A stretch of 39,312 nucleotides of DNA, from NCBI GenBank assembly GCA_900553065.1, contig USBZ01000016.1, positions 1 to 39,312 on the forward strand. The letters run 5' to 3'. Both the position numbers and the translations under genes were made by a program. The DNA is from an uncultured Desulfovibrio sp. (lineage in GTDB: Bacteria > Desulfobacterota > Desulfovibrionia > Desulfovibrionales > Desulfovibrionaceae). A model generated the notes under the pieces. The model was not told the origin of the DNA and did not search any database. It was given only the letters and a program-made list of their open reading frames with translations. Below are positions 21,730 to 29,245 of the stretch, in pieces (positions within the stretch are counted from its first letter, which is position 1; each line of letters begins with the position of its first letter).

Positions 21730-22281
21730 ATGAAGCTGTATAAGTATGATCTGAAAACCGGCGAGTTCACCGGGGAAATGGAAGCCCAGAAGCGGCCTAA
21801 CGGCCAGGATATTGTTGACGTGATAGGGGCGACGGTTCAGCAGCCGCCGCAGGCCGGAGAAAAGCAGGCTGCCCGCTGGACGGGGGAAGGCTGGGAACTT
21901 GTGGAAGATCACCGGCAGACCAGGGACAAGGGCGGCGTTATTGTGGAAGGTTCGGGAACGCCGTACTGGCTGCCCGGCGATACCTGGCGTACACAGGCCC
22001 GTTATGTCACCGAGCTGGGGCCGCTCCCTGAAGGAGCTCTGCTGGAAGCTCCCGTCCAGTCGGAGGAAGAAGCCATGGAAATCGCTTCCGCGTCTGTGCG
22101 GGCACGGCGTGACGCTTCGCTTGCGTCGTCCGATTATCTGCTGATGGCGGACTATCCCATCACTGCCGAGGAACTGGAATCGGTCAAGACTTACCGGCAG
22201 GCCCTGCGAGACCTTCCTGCCCAGGAAGGATTCCCCATGGACGTGGCATGGCCGGAACTTCCTGCCGTGCTGAAGGAGTAG
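21730..22281 (+). CDS. tail fibre assembly chaperone
   Basis: This encodes 183 residues, with AAAGGAG before the ATG. N-terminal MKLYKYDLKTGEFTGEMEAQKRPNG and C-terminal ARRDASLASSDYLLMADYPITAEELESVKTYRQALRDLPAQEGFPMDVAWPELP are diagnostic of the Caudo_TAP family (Mu U, lambda Tfa). The protein folds and trimerises the fibre tip. Unlike Mu, where each fibre tip inverts with its own chaperone, this single chaperone lies outside the invertible segment, so it must serve both tips or only one. The 148-base gap before it has no gene that I can support. Confidence 0.87.
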   Translation: MKLYKYDLKTGEFTGEMEAQKRPNGQDIVDVIGATVQQPPQAGEKQAARWTGEGWELVEDHRQTRDKGGVIVEGSGTPYWLPGDTWRTQARYVTELGPLPEGALLEAPVQSEEEAMEIASASVRARRDASLASSDYLLMADYPITAEELESVKTYRQALRDLPAQEGFPMDVAWPELPAVLKE

Positions 22282-22288
22282 CAAGCGC

Positions 22289-22450
22289 ATGGAAAAGACC
22301 ATAGGGCAGGGCGTCCGCTTCGAGCGCATCCGCCGGATCACCGGCTACCTTGTGGGCGGGCTGGACCGCTTCAACGATGCGAAAAGGGCGGAAGAGAAGG
22401 ACCGTGTGAAGCACATGCGAATGGAAGCTCTGAGCGGACGGAAGGCATAG
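22289..22450 (+). CDS. stand-alone NrdD-like glycyl-radical tail protein
   Basis: This encodes 53 residues from the ATG at 22289, after GAAGGAG (22272-22278), eight bases past the chaperone stop. The text RRITGYLVGGLDRFNDAKRAEEKDRVKHM is the extreme C-terminal motif of class III (anaerobic) ribonucleotide reductase NrdD; G19 in R-I-T-G-Y aligns with the radical glycine. The ~600-residue catalytic barrel and the zinc-binding Cys4 loop that precedes this tail in NrdD are absent, and the protein has no cysteine. The analogous GrcA/YfiD protein replaces the damaged glycyl tail of pyruvate formate-lyase. A similar role for NrdD in a phage is inferred. A terminator follows 24 bases later. Confidence 0.72.
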   Translation: MEKTIGQGVRFERIRRITGYLVGGLDRFNDAKRAEEKDRVKHMRMEALSGRKA

Positions 22451-22473
22451 TGCTTTTACGCCACAACATAATG

Positions 22474-22510
22474 AAGCCCCGGCGGGAATATCCTGCCGGG
22501 GCTTTTGGCG
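22474..22510 (+). terminator. terminator of the late operon
   Basis: AAGCCCCGGC (22474-22483) pairs with GCCGGGGCTT (22495-22504), followed by TT and a further T run at 22511-22515. It lies between the last plus-strand tail-region gene and the convergent KAP gene and probably ends both transcripts. Confidence 0.8.
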
Positions 22511-22523
22511 TTTTTATGGCTGG

Positions 22524-23972
22524 CTACCGCTCCTGAGAGGCGTTTTCCTCTTGGGGAACAGGATGGAAGTCTTTGAGGAACTGGAGACGTTCATAGACAT
22601 CTTCAGCAATGGCAGTGGCTTTTTTTACAGGTAAACGCATTGGTGGACCATTAAATATTTCCTCCATTATATCACTATTTAATATATCATCTCTATACTT
22701 AGTCATACATACTTTTATCAAAAGAAATGCGTGAAATGCATTATTTTCTATATCTGGAATTAATTTTACAAAATAATTGTAACTATGTGATGCATGGTCG
22801 AATTTATTTGATAATGAATTTATTTTTTTAAAATAATCTCTTGTGTCATTCTCAAAAAGAATGCCGATATCCCTATTTATATATTGTCTTGTTGGTAATG
22901 AAAATATTGCCCAAAAGGCGAGAATGATATCTTCTATTTTTAGATCGTCATAACTACGAATAAATAAAGAAAAATATTCTATATCTTGTGTAAGTTGGCG
23001 CAAATTTTTATTATTAAAAAGAGAAGTGTCAGATGATAAAATGTCCTTTAGTTGGCCATGAGCAGATAAAGATGGGGCTCTAGATATTATACTTGTATAT
23101 TTTTTGACTCTTTCATCATGAGAAAGGAGCATTTGCACAAATTTTTTATTTTCTACTGGTGGAAGACTATAATAAGTATCAAAGAATTTACCTAGATAGT
23201 CATAACGGGTGTCTTGTATAACTTCTCCATTCTTTTCATGAGGCTTCAATCCAAAGGTATGTTCTACTTGCTGCATTAGTTGAGTCGTGTCTATGGCCAG
23301 CAGAAAAACGACGTGAGGTACATTGAAGAGGTGCTTTATCCGTTCAAGCAGCTCGATGGCATAAGAAGGGCGGCAGCGATCCAGCTCGTCTATCATGATG
23401 AAGAGAGGAAAACCTTTAGATTCTTCTGAAATCTTCTCTGCTACATCTTTCAGAGACTCTTTAAACGACTCGCGGGAGGTAAAGTAGTCTATTGCAGTCT
23501 GTGCATAATCAGAGGCAGCTTCTACAGCTTCTTTAGGGATACTTTCACCACCGTATAGCGAACCGGCCAGCTTAACGGCACTAGGTATGAGAGGCTTCAC
23601 TGATTTAAATTTGTCTTTTATCCAATCTGATAATACTTTGGTATATCCCTTTTTCTTAGTTTCAACCTCATCATATATGGTGGACATTAAATTGAGTAGA
23701 GGGTCAGAAAAAATATCATTTTCCCACGCATTGAAGTAGATGCAAGGCTTTTTCTCTTCAAGAAGCTGGTGACGCCATGCCTGAAGGAAAAAGGTCTTTC
23801 CACTCCCCCATGGAGAGGTAAGTCCTATAACGTAAGGACCTCTTGTATTTTTTATGAGAGTAGTGAGCTTATCTGCATATTCTTTGCGGTCAAGCTGGTC
23901 ATTTTCCCATGTCATTTCGTCAGGATCGGTAACCTGGAGCCGATTGAAGCTGGGAGATGTATTTTCGGGCAT
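22524..23972 (-). CDS. KAP-family P-loop NTPase, possible defence protein
   Basis: This encodes 482 residues. Walker A is SPWGSGKT (53-60), followed by the KAP-typical YFNAWEND (~79-86); Walker B is LFIMIDELDRCRP (~190-202), and a sensor-like VVFLLAID follows. KAP NTPases include F-plasmid PifA, which excludes phage T7; many are prophage cargo. Most members have membrane helices inserted in the NTPase domain, but none is convincing here. The C-terminal half (coding about 22620-23260) is strikingly AT-rich next to GC-rich neighbours, a sign of recent acquisition. It is convergent with the late operon, the usual site for lysogenic conversion genes. Anti-phage function is inferred. Confidence 0.82.
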   Translation of the reverse strand: MPENTSPSFNRLQVTDPDEMTWENDQLDRKEYADKLTTLIKNTRGPYVIGLTSPWGSGKTFFLQAWRHQLLEEKKPCIYFNAWENDIFSDPLLNLMSTIYDEVETKKKGYTKVLSDWIKDKFKSVKPLIPSAVKLAGSLYGGESIPKEAVEAASDYAQTAIDYFTSRESFKESLKDVAEKISEESKGFPLFIMIDELDRCRPSYAIELLERIKHLFNVPHVVFLLAIDTTQLMQQVEHTFGLKPHEKNGEVIQDTRYDYLGKFFDTYYSLPPVENKKFVQMLLSHDERVKKYTSIISRAPSLSAHGQLKDILSSDTSLFNNKNLRQLTQDIEYFSLFIRSYDDLKIEDIILAFWAIFSLPTRQYINRDIGILFENDTRDYFKKINSLSNKFDHASHSYNYFVKLIPDIENNAFHAFLLIKVCMTKYRDDILNSDIMEEIFNGPPMRLPVKKATAIAEDVYERLQFLKDFHPVPQEENASQER

Positions 23973-23984
23973 AGTGATACCTTT

Positions 23985-24020
23985 AAAAAGCAGGGTACTC
24001 CCGCCGAAGTGCCCTGCTTT
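23985..24020 (-). terminator. hairpin between nuclease-like and KAP genes
   Basis: AAAGCAGGG (23987-23995) pairs with CCCTGCTTT (24012-24020). On the minus strand a T run follows, just 13 bases above the KAP start, so it may terminate or attenuate transcription from the nuclease-like gene into the KAP gene. On the plus strand GCTTTTTATT also follows, so it may be bidirectional. Confidence 0.6.
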
Positions 24021-24025
24021 GCTTT

Positions 24026-25117
24026 TTATTCTAAATAGGTGGCAACCGCTGCCTTCAGCTGGTCAGCGTAGTTATAGATATCGTTCAAATCTTCCAGCTT
24101 GACCTTGGTTTCATTCTTTTCCGCATCGAATATGCCGAGGTATTTGACGCTGGCGGAATTAAAGTGGAGCCTGGCAATGGGCTTGCGGTTATTGTCGTCA
24201 AAGAGGATACCGCAGTAGCTCTGCCTGTCGCGTATAGCAATACGGGAAGGGTCTACCACCTCTCTCAGAATGGCCTTGATGATGAAGTAGGCCTCCGTTT
24301 CTTCCTGGGTGGTGACAATAGCGTCCTTTTCCTCTTGGGCTTCGGCAGTCTCCGGGGCTGTTGCTTGGGCAGCTGGGGCCTCGATGTCGGAACTTGTGGA
24401 ACTCATGCCGGTAACGCCCTGAATCCTTTCCAGAAGCACTCCGTTGATGTACTTCTCAAACGCCTGTTTCACTACAGGGCGGAACGCTTCAATCACGCTG
24501 GCACGCATCTGGCCGGAAAATACTCTGGAGGCCAGAAGCTTGACGAGTTCGTCGGAAGGCTCACGAACTTCTGCGGCAATGATCTGTCTTATCTGACGAA
24601 GGTGCTTCAGTTCCTGTGCAGCAGAGAGCGCCACGTCAACATCAAACACGTCATTGGCCAGCTTCTTCAGTTCGGGGATGAGCGCTTCATCAACCTGATC
24701 AAAGTCAAAGATCATGAACGGCTTGTCATCCATGACGTTGGGCTTGTCGAGGTCGGAATAGAACTCATACCGCACGCCGTTGGTCAGTATGCCGATGCGC
24801 GCCGTAGGGATGTTGTGGAAGTATCTATGCAACTGGCTGGCCTTGCTGGCGTCAAGCGTGGCCGTGCAGCACTTGGCTTCAATGCAGAAGATGATTTCAC
24901 CGTTTCTTTTGATGGCGTAGTCTATCTTTTCACCTTTTTTGGTGCCGATATCCGCAACATACTCCATCATGACCACACGAGGATCAAAGATATCATATCC
25001 CAGGGCCTGAATGAAAGGATTGATCAAAGCGGCCTTGGTTGCTTCTTCGGTCACTGCATGGGGGCGTAGTTCCTTAACCCTAGCGGCAAGCGCTGCAATA
25101 CGATCAGCAAAGTCCAT
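24026..25117 (-). CDS. HsdR N-terminal-like nuclease domain protein
   Basis: This encodes 363 residues. N-terminal VTEEATKAALINPFIQALGYDIFDPRVV and GEKIDYAIKRNGEIIFCIEAKC form a PD-(D/E)XK nuclease core of the type I restriction HsdR_N kind, with D66 and E80-A-K82 in place. The rest has no helicase motors, only helical parts and a C-terminal beta domain (EAYFIIKAILREVVDPSRIAIRDRQSYCGILFDDNNRKPIARLHF). Such stand-alone proteins are common in prophages and often annotated as restriction-related; substrate and target are unknown. GC content is lower than in the tail genes. It lies between KAP and repressor genes. Confidence 0.75.
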   Translation of the reverse strand: MDFADRIAALAARVKELRPHAVTEEATKAALINPFIQALGYDIFDPRVVMMEYVADIGTKKGEKIDYAIKRNGEIIFCIEAKCCTATLDASKASQLHRYFHNIPTARIGILTNGVRYEFYSDLDKPNVMDDKPFMIFDFDQVDEALIPELKKLANDVFDVDVALSAAQELKHLRQIRQIIAAEVREPSDELVKLLASRVFSGQMRASVIEAFRPVVKQAFEKYINGVLLERIQGVTGMSSTSSDIEAPAAQATAPETAEAQEEKDAIVTTQEETEAYFIIKAILREVVDPSRIAIRDRQSYCGILFDDNNRKPIARLHFNSASVKYLGIFDAEKNETKVKLEDLNDIYNYADQLKAAVATYLE

Positions 25118-25201
25118 ACGATACCTTTTATCCCTGTTTGTTGGTTATTATGCGGTGTTATTTTGAAAAATGTTTATCACCCAATAGACTATGAAACCGA
25201 C

Positions 25202-25639
25202 TCACTTTTGCCCGCCGGCGGTTTTGGCGAAGCTGGCGGCAGAGTCTTCAGTGGAATCGCCGAGAAGAAGCTTTGCAGTGAGGGTTCTGTTTAGGCGCCG
25301 TTCTTCGTCCAGCTCGGAGCGCAGGCGTTCGTTTTCTGCCTGCTGGGCATCAAGCATGGCTTGGACGGCATCAAGTTCCGCCCTCAGCGCGGCGTATTCT
25401 TCGGCGCTGTGCTGTTCTGCCTGATAGGGGTCTCCTTCTCCGGTCTCCAGCCATTTGCGCGATACGTCCGGCCAGAGTTCGCAGATTCGTCCGGTAAGAG
25501 CCGCCAACGCCTTTCCACGGGGTGAGTGGAAGTACCTGTTAAAAGTCGGTTGAGCGATACCAAAGAGAGCCGCAAGCTTCGTGCGGCTTGATTTTTTTTC
25601 TTTGATAAGAAAATCAATGCGTTCCGGCAGGGTAGTCAT
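25202..25639 (-). CDS. CI-like phage repressor with coiled-coil C-terminus
   Basis: This encodes 145 residues from the ATG at 25637-25639; the frame extends four codons to a TTG, but ATG is more likely. Residues ~1-65 form a helix-turn-helix domain (SSRTKLAALFGIAQPTFNRYF), followed by a linker (WLETGEGDPY) and a strong coiled coil (AEEYAALRAELDAVQAMLDAQQAENERLRSELDEE) that should dimerise it. There is no LexA-type S24 peptidase domain, so RecA-driven self-cleavage is not expected. It is divergent from the Cro-like gene across a palindrome-rich region, the classic lysis/lysogeny switch. Confidence 0.78.
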   Translation of the reverse strand: MTTLPERIDFLIKEKKSSRTKLAALFGIAQPTFNRYFHSPRGKALAALTGRICELWPDVSRKWLETGEGDPYQAEQHSAEEYAALRAELDAVQAMLDAQQAENERLRSELDEERRLNRTLTAKLLLGDSTEDSAASFAKTAGGQK

Positions 25640-25647
25640 AAATAAAT

Positions 25648-25694
25648 CCAATTTAGTATTGACTGCAATGTCAAATTGGCATTATAAGTCAATC
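25648..25694 (+). promoter_or_regulatory. candidate early promoter and repressor operators
   Basis: On the plus strand TTGACT (25659-25664) and TATAAG (25683-25688) are 18 bases apart and point to the Cro-like gene. Dyads overlap it: CCAATTT/AAATTGG (25648-25654, 25673-25679) and TTGAC/GTCAA (25659-25663, 25670-25674), with a further GTCAA at 25688. These are plausible operators for the repressor and the Cro-like protein. Confidence 0.55.
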
Positions 25695-25768
25695 AATAGA
25701 TACACATCAAATAATCAGACCAAACAAGACAACCTTTTCCCTATCAGGTTAAGAAAGGGGAATCAAGA

Positions 25769-26056
25769 ATGACTCGGTATGAACTTCTTAAACAATGGAT
25801 GAAGGAACGTAATGTCTCTTTTGTCTGGCTGGCTGCACAGTTAGGTATCAAAGAAACTCCGTTGCGCCGCATGCTCATGCAGGATCGAATACCTACAAAA
25901 CGCCATGCTCAACTGGTACGTATTGGAATTCCTGAAGATATGCTTCCTCCGGGTATAGACCTTACCAGTCGCAGACCTGTCATGGTCCCCTTGCTCGATG
26001 CCGATGGGCGGATATTACAGGTGTTGCCCGAGGGGCACGACTCCACAATGGAATAA
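25769..26056 (+). CDS. Cro-like small HTH regulator
   Basis: This encodes 95 residues after AAAGGGG. The N-terminus TRYELLKQWMKERNVSFVWLAAQLGIKETPLRRMLMQDRIPTKRHAQLVRIGIPEDMLPPG has helix-turn-helix character, and the gene is the first in the rightward early transcript facing the repressor. Cro-like function is inferred from position and fold; no family name is certain. The downstream coding part (RPVMVPLLDADGRILQVLPEG) is a small beta tail. Confidence 0.6.
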   Translation: MTRYELLKQWMKERNVSFVWLAAQLGIKETPLRRMLMQDRIPTKRHAQLVRIGIPEDMLPPGIDLTSRRPVMVPLLDADGRILQVLPEGHDSTME

Positions 26057-26068
26057 GGAGGGCAGGGT

Positions 26069-26521
26069 ATGCAGTTTGAGCCGCTTTCTCTTGTGGTGCA
26101 TAGGGCGGTGCTCAATGCGCCTTCCGGCCTCAAGGCTTCGCAGATTGCGGAACAGGTGGGCCGTCCGTACCGGGTGATGATTGCCGAGCTTCTGCACGAC
26201 GGCACGCGCAAGCCGGACATGGATCTGCTTGTGCCGTACCTCCATGCCACGGGCAGCGACGAGCCTTTGAAGCATCTGGCCAGAGTGACGGGCACGGTGT
26301 TCCTTCGCCTGCCCGATGCCGAGTCCGGCATGGAGCCGATAACGCAGGAAATGGCCGACAGCGTGAAGCGCTTCGGGGAAATGCTTTCCGTCCTGGGCAA
26401 GTCCATAGAGGACGGCGTGATCACCCCCAGAGAGGCGCTTGCCATCAACAAGGAAGGGCATGAAGTCATTGCGGCGGTGCTGCGTGTGCTGAAGCGCACC
26501 GAAGCCGCGGCGGATTACTGA
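26069..26521 (+). CDS. CII-like phage regulator (CP76 family)
   Basis: This encodes 150 residues after AAGGAGGGCAGG. QFEPLSLVVHRAVLNAPSGLKASQIAEQVGRPYRVMIAELLHDGTRKPDMDLLVPYLHATGSDEPLKHLARVTGTVFLRLPD fits the phage regulatory protein CII/CP76 family, which has an HTH and helps decide lysogeny by activating repressor or integrase promoters. The C-terminal half is helical (ITQEMADSVKRFGEMLSVLGKSIEDGVITPREAL). A terminator follows directly, setting off the next gene. Confidence 0.72.
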   Translation: MQFEPLSLVVHRAVLNAPSGLKASQIAEQVGRPYRVMIAELLHDGTRKPDMDLLVPYLHATGSDEPLKHLARVTGTVFLRLPDAESGMEPITQEMADSVKRFGEMLSVLGKSIEDGVITPREALAINKEGHEVIAAVLRVLKRTEAAADY

Positions 26522-26526
26522 AAAAC

Positions 26527-26562
26527 AGCCCGCCGTGTGTTTTCCGGCGGGCTGAGCTTTTT
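26527..26562 (+). terminator. terminator after the CII-like gene
   Basis: AGCCCGCCG (26527-26535) pairs with CGGCGGGCT (26545-26553), then GAGCTTTTT. It separates the regulatory genes from the excisionase-like gene, whose ribosome site AAAGGAGG starts right after the T run, so read-through may control excisionase level. Confidence 0.8.
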
Positions 26563-26575
26563 AAAGGAGGTGTTT

Positions 26576-26872
26576 ATGGACAGACAGATGGAAAGTCGAG
26601 GAGAACATCTTCAGGATGCGGTCATCAGCGTGCTGTTTGCCGTGCGTGACGCTGTGGAAGGGGCATCCCGGCTGGCCATGCTCAAGGAAAAGGAATGTCT
26701 CACCCCGGCCGAAGTGGAAGAGCTTTACAGCATTCCCGCGTCCACGCTGGCCACGAGGCGATGCCGGGGCGGCGGGCCGGACTACACGCAGCTTGCCGAC
26801 GATGGAGGCAAGATCCTGTACCGGCATGAGGACTTGAGAAACTGGCTGGCTAATCGTCACCGGAGGGGCTGA
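26576..26872 (+). CDS. AlpA/excisionase-like HTH protein
   Basis: This encodes 98 residues from the ATG at 26576, six bases after AAAGGAGG. The C-terminal half has the HTH_17 layout: KECLTPAEVEELYSIPASTLATRRCRGGGPDYTQLADDGGKILYRHEDLRNWLANRHR, a winged helix typical of excisionases and AlpA regulators. It converges on and overlaps the integrase gene by 23 bases. Excision or integrase control is inferred from fold and location. Confidence 0.68.
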   Translation: MDRQMESRGEHLQDAVISVLFAVRDAVEGASRLAMLKEKECLTPAEVEELYSIPASTLATRRCRGGGPDYTQLADDGGKILYRHEDLRNWLANRHRRG

Positions 26873-27959
26873 GATGAAGGGAAATCTTTTCGGCTGCGGC
26901 CCGTTCATGATGGGGCGCCAGGTGGGCATAACGCTGGGTCATGAGAATGTTTGCATGGCCGAGCAGCTTCTGCACCGTGTAGAGCGGCACGCCCTGCATG
27001 ACCAGCCAGGAAGCGAAGGTATGCCGCAGAGTATGGAAAACCACGCGCCGGTGATTCGGGGTGCCCTGAGGGTTCAGCCCCAGCCGTCTGACCGTGTCGG
27101 TGAAAACAGGGTGCGTTTCGCTCATGTGGCCGCCTTTTGTGCCGGGAAAGAGAAAGTCCGTGGCTATGCGGCCTTCCGTGCGGGTCTTCAGAATGCCCAG
27201 CGCGGAGCTGTTCAGATAGAGGATGCGGCGGCCGGTCTTGCCGTTGACTTCGGCCGTGCCGCTCCGAAAGTCTATCTGGCCGGCGGTGAGCGTGAGAAGT
27301 TCGCCGAGCCTTGCGCCGGTAAACAGACTGAGGGCCGCCATGTCGTGCCAGGGCAGGCTGCGTTCCTTCAGCGCGCTCAGCAGCAGGCGGGCTTCATCGT
27401 GAGAAAGGTAGCGGATCCGCTTTTCGTAATTGGCGGGGAGAGATATATCCTGAACAGGGGAGGAGAGATTATGCAGTCGGGCCTTGCGGGTTACATTGAA
27501 CATGATGCCCACCAGCGTAAGCATGTGGCGGACGGTTCCGGGATCGAGTCCTGCGGCCGTGCGGCTGCGGATGAACTCCGTGAGCAGCTCCGGAGTGATG
27601 GAATTCAGCTTGAGGCCGCCGAAGGCCGGGAAAAGATGCTGCCGGGCATAGCTCTGCGCCGTGCTTCGCGTGGCCTTGGAGAGCGGGTGCTGCGTCATGT
27701 ACCAGTTCCAGGCGTCCGTAAAGAGCGGCGCCGTGCGGGGAATGGCGGGGTTCAGCTGCGCCAGGGCGTTTCTTCTCATTTCTGCGGCCAGACGGGCGTT
27801 CATGCCCTCGCTGCGCCAGCCGCACTTCACCCAGCGGCTCACGCCGGCAACCTTGATGCGGTAGTAGAACACGATGTCCGGCTTGCCGTCGTGCCGGCGC
27901 TTGGTGCTTTCTCTGGTGTATATGCCCGGGAAACGAGTGGTGCTTGTCTTGACGGTCAT
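26850..27959 (-). CDS. prophage tyrosine integrase
   Basis: This encodes 369 residues, with CAGGAGG upstream. The catalytic set is present: R217 (LFTGARLGE), K241 (NGKTGRRILYL), H309-T-L-R312-H (FHTLRHTFASWL), G334-H335 (KLLGHANILM) and Y344 (TQRYAHL). The N-terminus (STTRFPGIYTRESTKRRHDGKPDIVFYYRIKVAGVSRWVKCG) is a typical arm-binding domain. It is at the phage-chromosome border, next to a candidate excisionase and arm-site repeats, so it is the probable integrase for this prophage. Confidence 0.9.
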   Translation of the reverse strand: MTVKTSTTRFPGIYTRESTKRRHDGKPDIVFYYRIKVAGVSRWVKCGWRSEGMNARLAAEMRRNALAQLNPAIPRTAPLFTDAWNWYMTQHPLSKATRSTAQSYARQHLFPAFGGLKLNSITPELLTEFIRSRTAAGLDPGTVRHMLTLVGIMFNVTRKARLHNLSSPVQDISLPANYEKRIRYLSHDEARLLLSALKERSLPWHDMAALSLFTGARLGELLTLTAGQIDFRSGTAEVNGKTGRRILYLNSSALGILKTRTEGRIATDFLFPGTKGGHMSETHPVFTDTVRRLGLNPQGTPNHRRVVFHTLRHTFASWLVMQGVPLYTVQKLLGHANILMTQRYAHLAPHHERAAAEKISLHLSPSGDD

Positions 27960-28007
27960 AACGTTGTCCTCCTGCCGTTTTACGCGCTCTCAGGAAGCCC
28001 GGTTTTA

Positions 28008-28058
28008 TCTCCCCGTTTATCTCCCCAACGGCGTAAAAATCTCCCCAAATGTCTCCCC
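28008..28058. repeat. paired TCTCCCC repeats upstream of integrase
   Basis: TCTCCCC occurs at 28008, 28020, 28040 and 28052: two pairs each spaced 12, the pairs 32 apart. AACGGCGTAAAA and AGCGGCGCAAAC follow the second member of each pair, so the whole is a ~32-bp imperfect direct repeat. It resembles the arm-type sites bound by tyrosine integrases. The rest of 27960-28265 contains no gene and no tRNA that I can identify; the phage attachment site probably lies here, but its core cannot be placed without the left end. Confidence 0.55.
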
Positions 28059-28265
28059 AGCGGCGCAAACAGCTGTAAAAAGACGCAGAGGCTTTTGCAT
28101 AAAATAGCAGGAAGAATAATACGTTGCAATGAAAGACAGCAAAATGGAACTTTCCACCCTTCAAGTTTCACTGGAAGGAAAAGCTTGCCCCTTATGCGAC
28201 CAGCTGCTACTATGCTTCCGTTCCATTTCTTTTCTGTTCCTTTTGCCCCAACTTCCTGATCTGCC

Positions 28266-29237
28266 ATGATTGTCAAAAATCCCGTCGAATCCATTCTTGC
28301 ACTGGCTGCCAGCGTTTTTGACGCCTATTCCGTCGTTCTGTTTGAAGCTCCGCGCAACGGCCAGGGGGCTCAGATCATGGCCGCCTACAGTCAGGGCGAC
28401 CACATCAATCAGAGCGCCGTCATTCAGCCCGGTAAAGGTCTCGCCGGTTGGATTCTGCGCAACAGATCTCCCATTGTGGTCGGCTCCATCGACGAAAATC
28501 AGGCGTATCTCGGCTATTACAAGGAAGACTGGGATCCGGAAATATGCTCTTTCCTCGGCTGTCCGCTGCCTGATGGCGGCATTCTCTGCATAGACAGCTG
28601 TCAGCGGCATGCCTTTTCGCCCGAGAAACAGAAACTGGTTGCCGTATTTGCCGACATGCTTTCTCAGGTTCAGGGTATGGAAAGCCGCGCCGACGGAGGC
28701 ATCTGTGCGGAGTATCTCAAGGCACTGGATCATCTGGTCGAGCTGCGTCAGAACTATCCGGGATGGAAGGGATATCTCTCAAAGATCTTTCCCGTGCTTC
28801 TGGACGCTACGGGCTTTACCTATGCCGCCTTTGCTTCCAGAGTGGAGGGAAGCTCCACCTATATTATGGAAGGGGAATTTCCTCCGCTGCTGCTTGTCGG
28901 TCAGAAGGAAAACGAGTTTTCCATTCATAACGACATCATAGGCTGGGTGTTCCGCAATGAAGAGGCGGTGTACAGCGACGGATTTTCTGGAAGTACGCCC
29001 GTGTTCGGAAAAAGGGAGGATATTCCTTCCTTCGGCTGCACGGTATGCATTCCTGTTGTCGTGAACAGAAACACCTGCGGTGTGCTCTGCCTTGCGATGG
29101 AAGAGGCGCGTTCCATTTCCGATGAACTGAAGATGTTCCTCAGGCTCGCTTCCGACGATTTGTCCCGTCTTTTGGAAATGCTTTCTCTTCGATACCGCCT
29201 TCGTATGGCGGAAAAGGCTGCGGCCGCAAACAAGTAG
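28266..29237 (+). CDS. double GAF-domain sensor-like protein
   Basis: This encodes 323 residues. There are two GAF-like domains: ~5-140 (LALAASVFDAYSVVLFEA...GKGLAGWILRNRSPIVVGSID...FLGCPLPDGGILCID) and ~165-305 (YLSKIFPVLLDATGFTYAAFAS...DIIGWVFRNEEAVYSDGF...CTVCIPVVVNRNTCGVLCLA). There is no output domain, so it may bind a small molecule and signal to a partner. It is the first chromosomal gene right of the prophage and is eight bases upstream of a phosphatase gene, probably in one operon. Ligand unknown. Confidence 0.8.
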   Translation: MIVKNPVESILALAASVFDAYSVVLFEAPRNGQGAQIMAAYSQGDHINQSAVIQPGKGLAGWILRNRSPIVVGSIDENQAYLGYYKEDWDPEICSFLGCPLPDGGILCIDSCQRHAFSPEKQKLVAVFADMLSQVQGMESRADGGICAEYLKALDHLVELRQNYPGWKGYLSKIFPVLLDATGFTYAAFASRVEGSSTYIMEGEFPPLLLVGQKENEFSIHNDIIGWVFRNEEAVYSDGFSGSTPVFGKREDIPSFGCTVCIPVVVNRNTCGVLCLAMEEARSISDELKMFLRLASDDLSRLLEMLSLRYRLRMAEKAAAANK

Positions 29238-29245
29238 GGTATTCC

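Noticed and set aside
26874..28259. A 461-codon plus-strand frame opposite the integrase
   Set aside because: The minus-strand integrase has a complete catalytic set; the plus frame is a shadow with no recognisable motif.
1..28265. Transposable Mu-like phage
   Set aside because: The tail is Mu-like, but the visible region has a tyrosine integrase, excisionase-like and CII-like genes, and no MuA/MuB transposition genes are seen.
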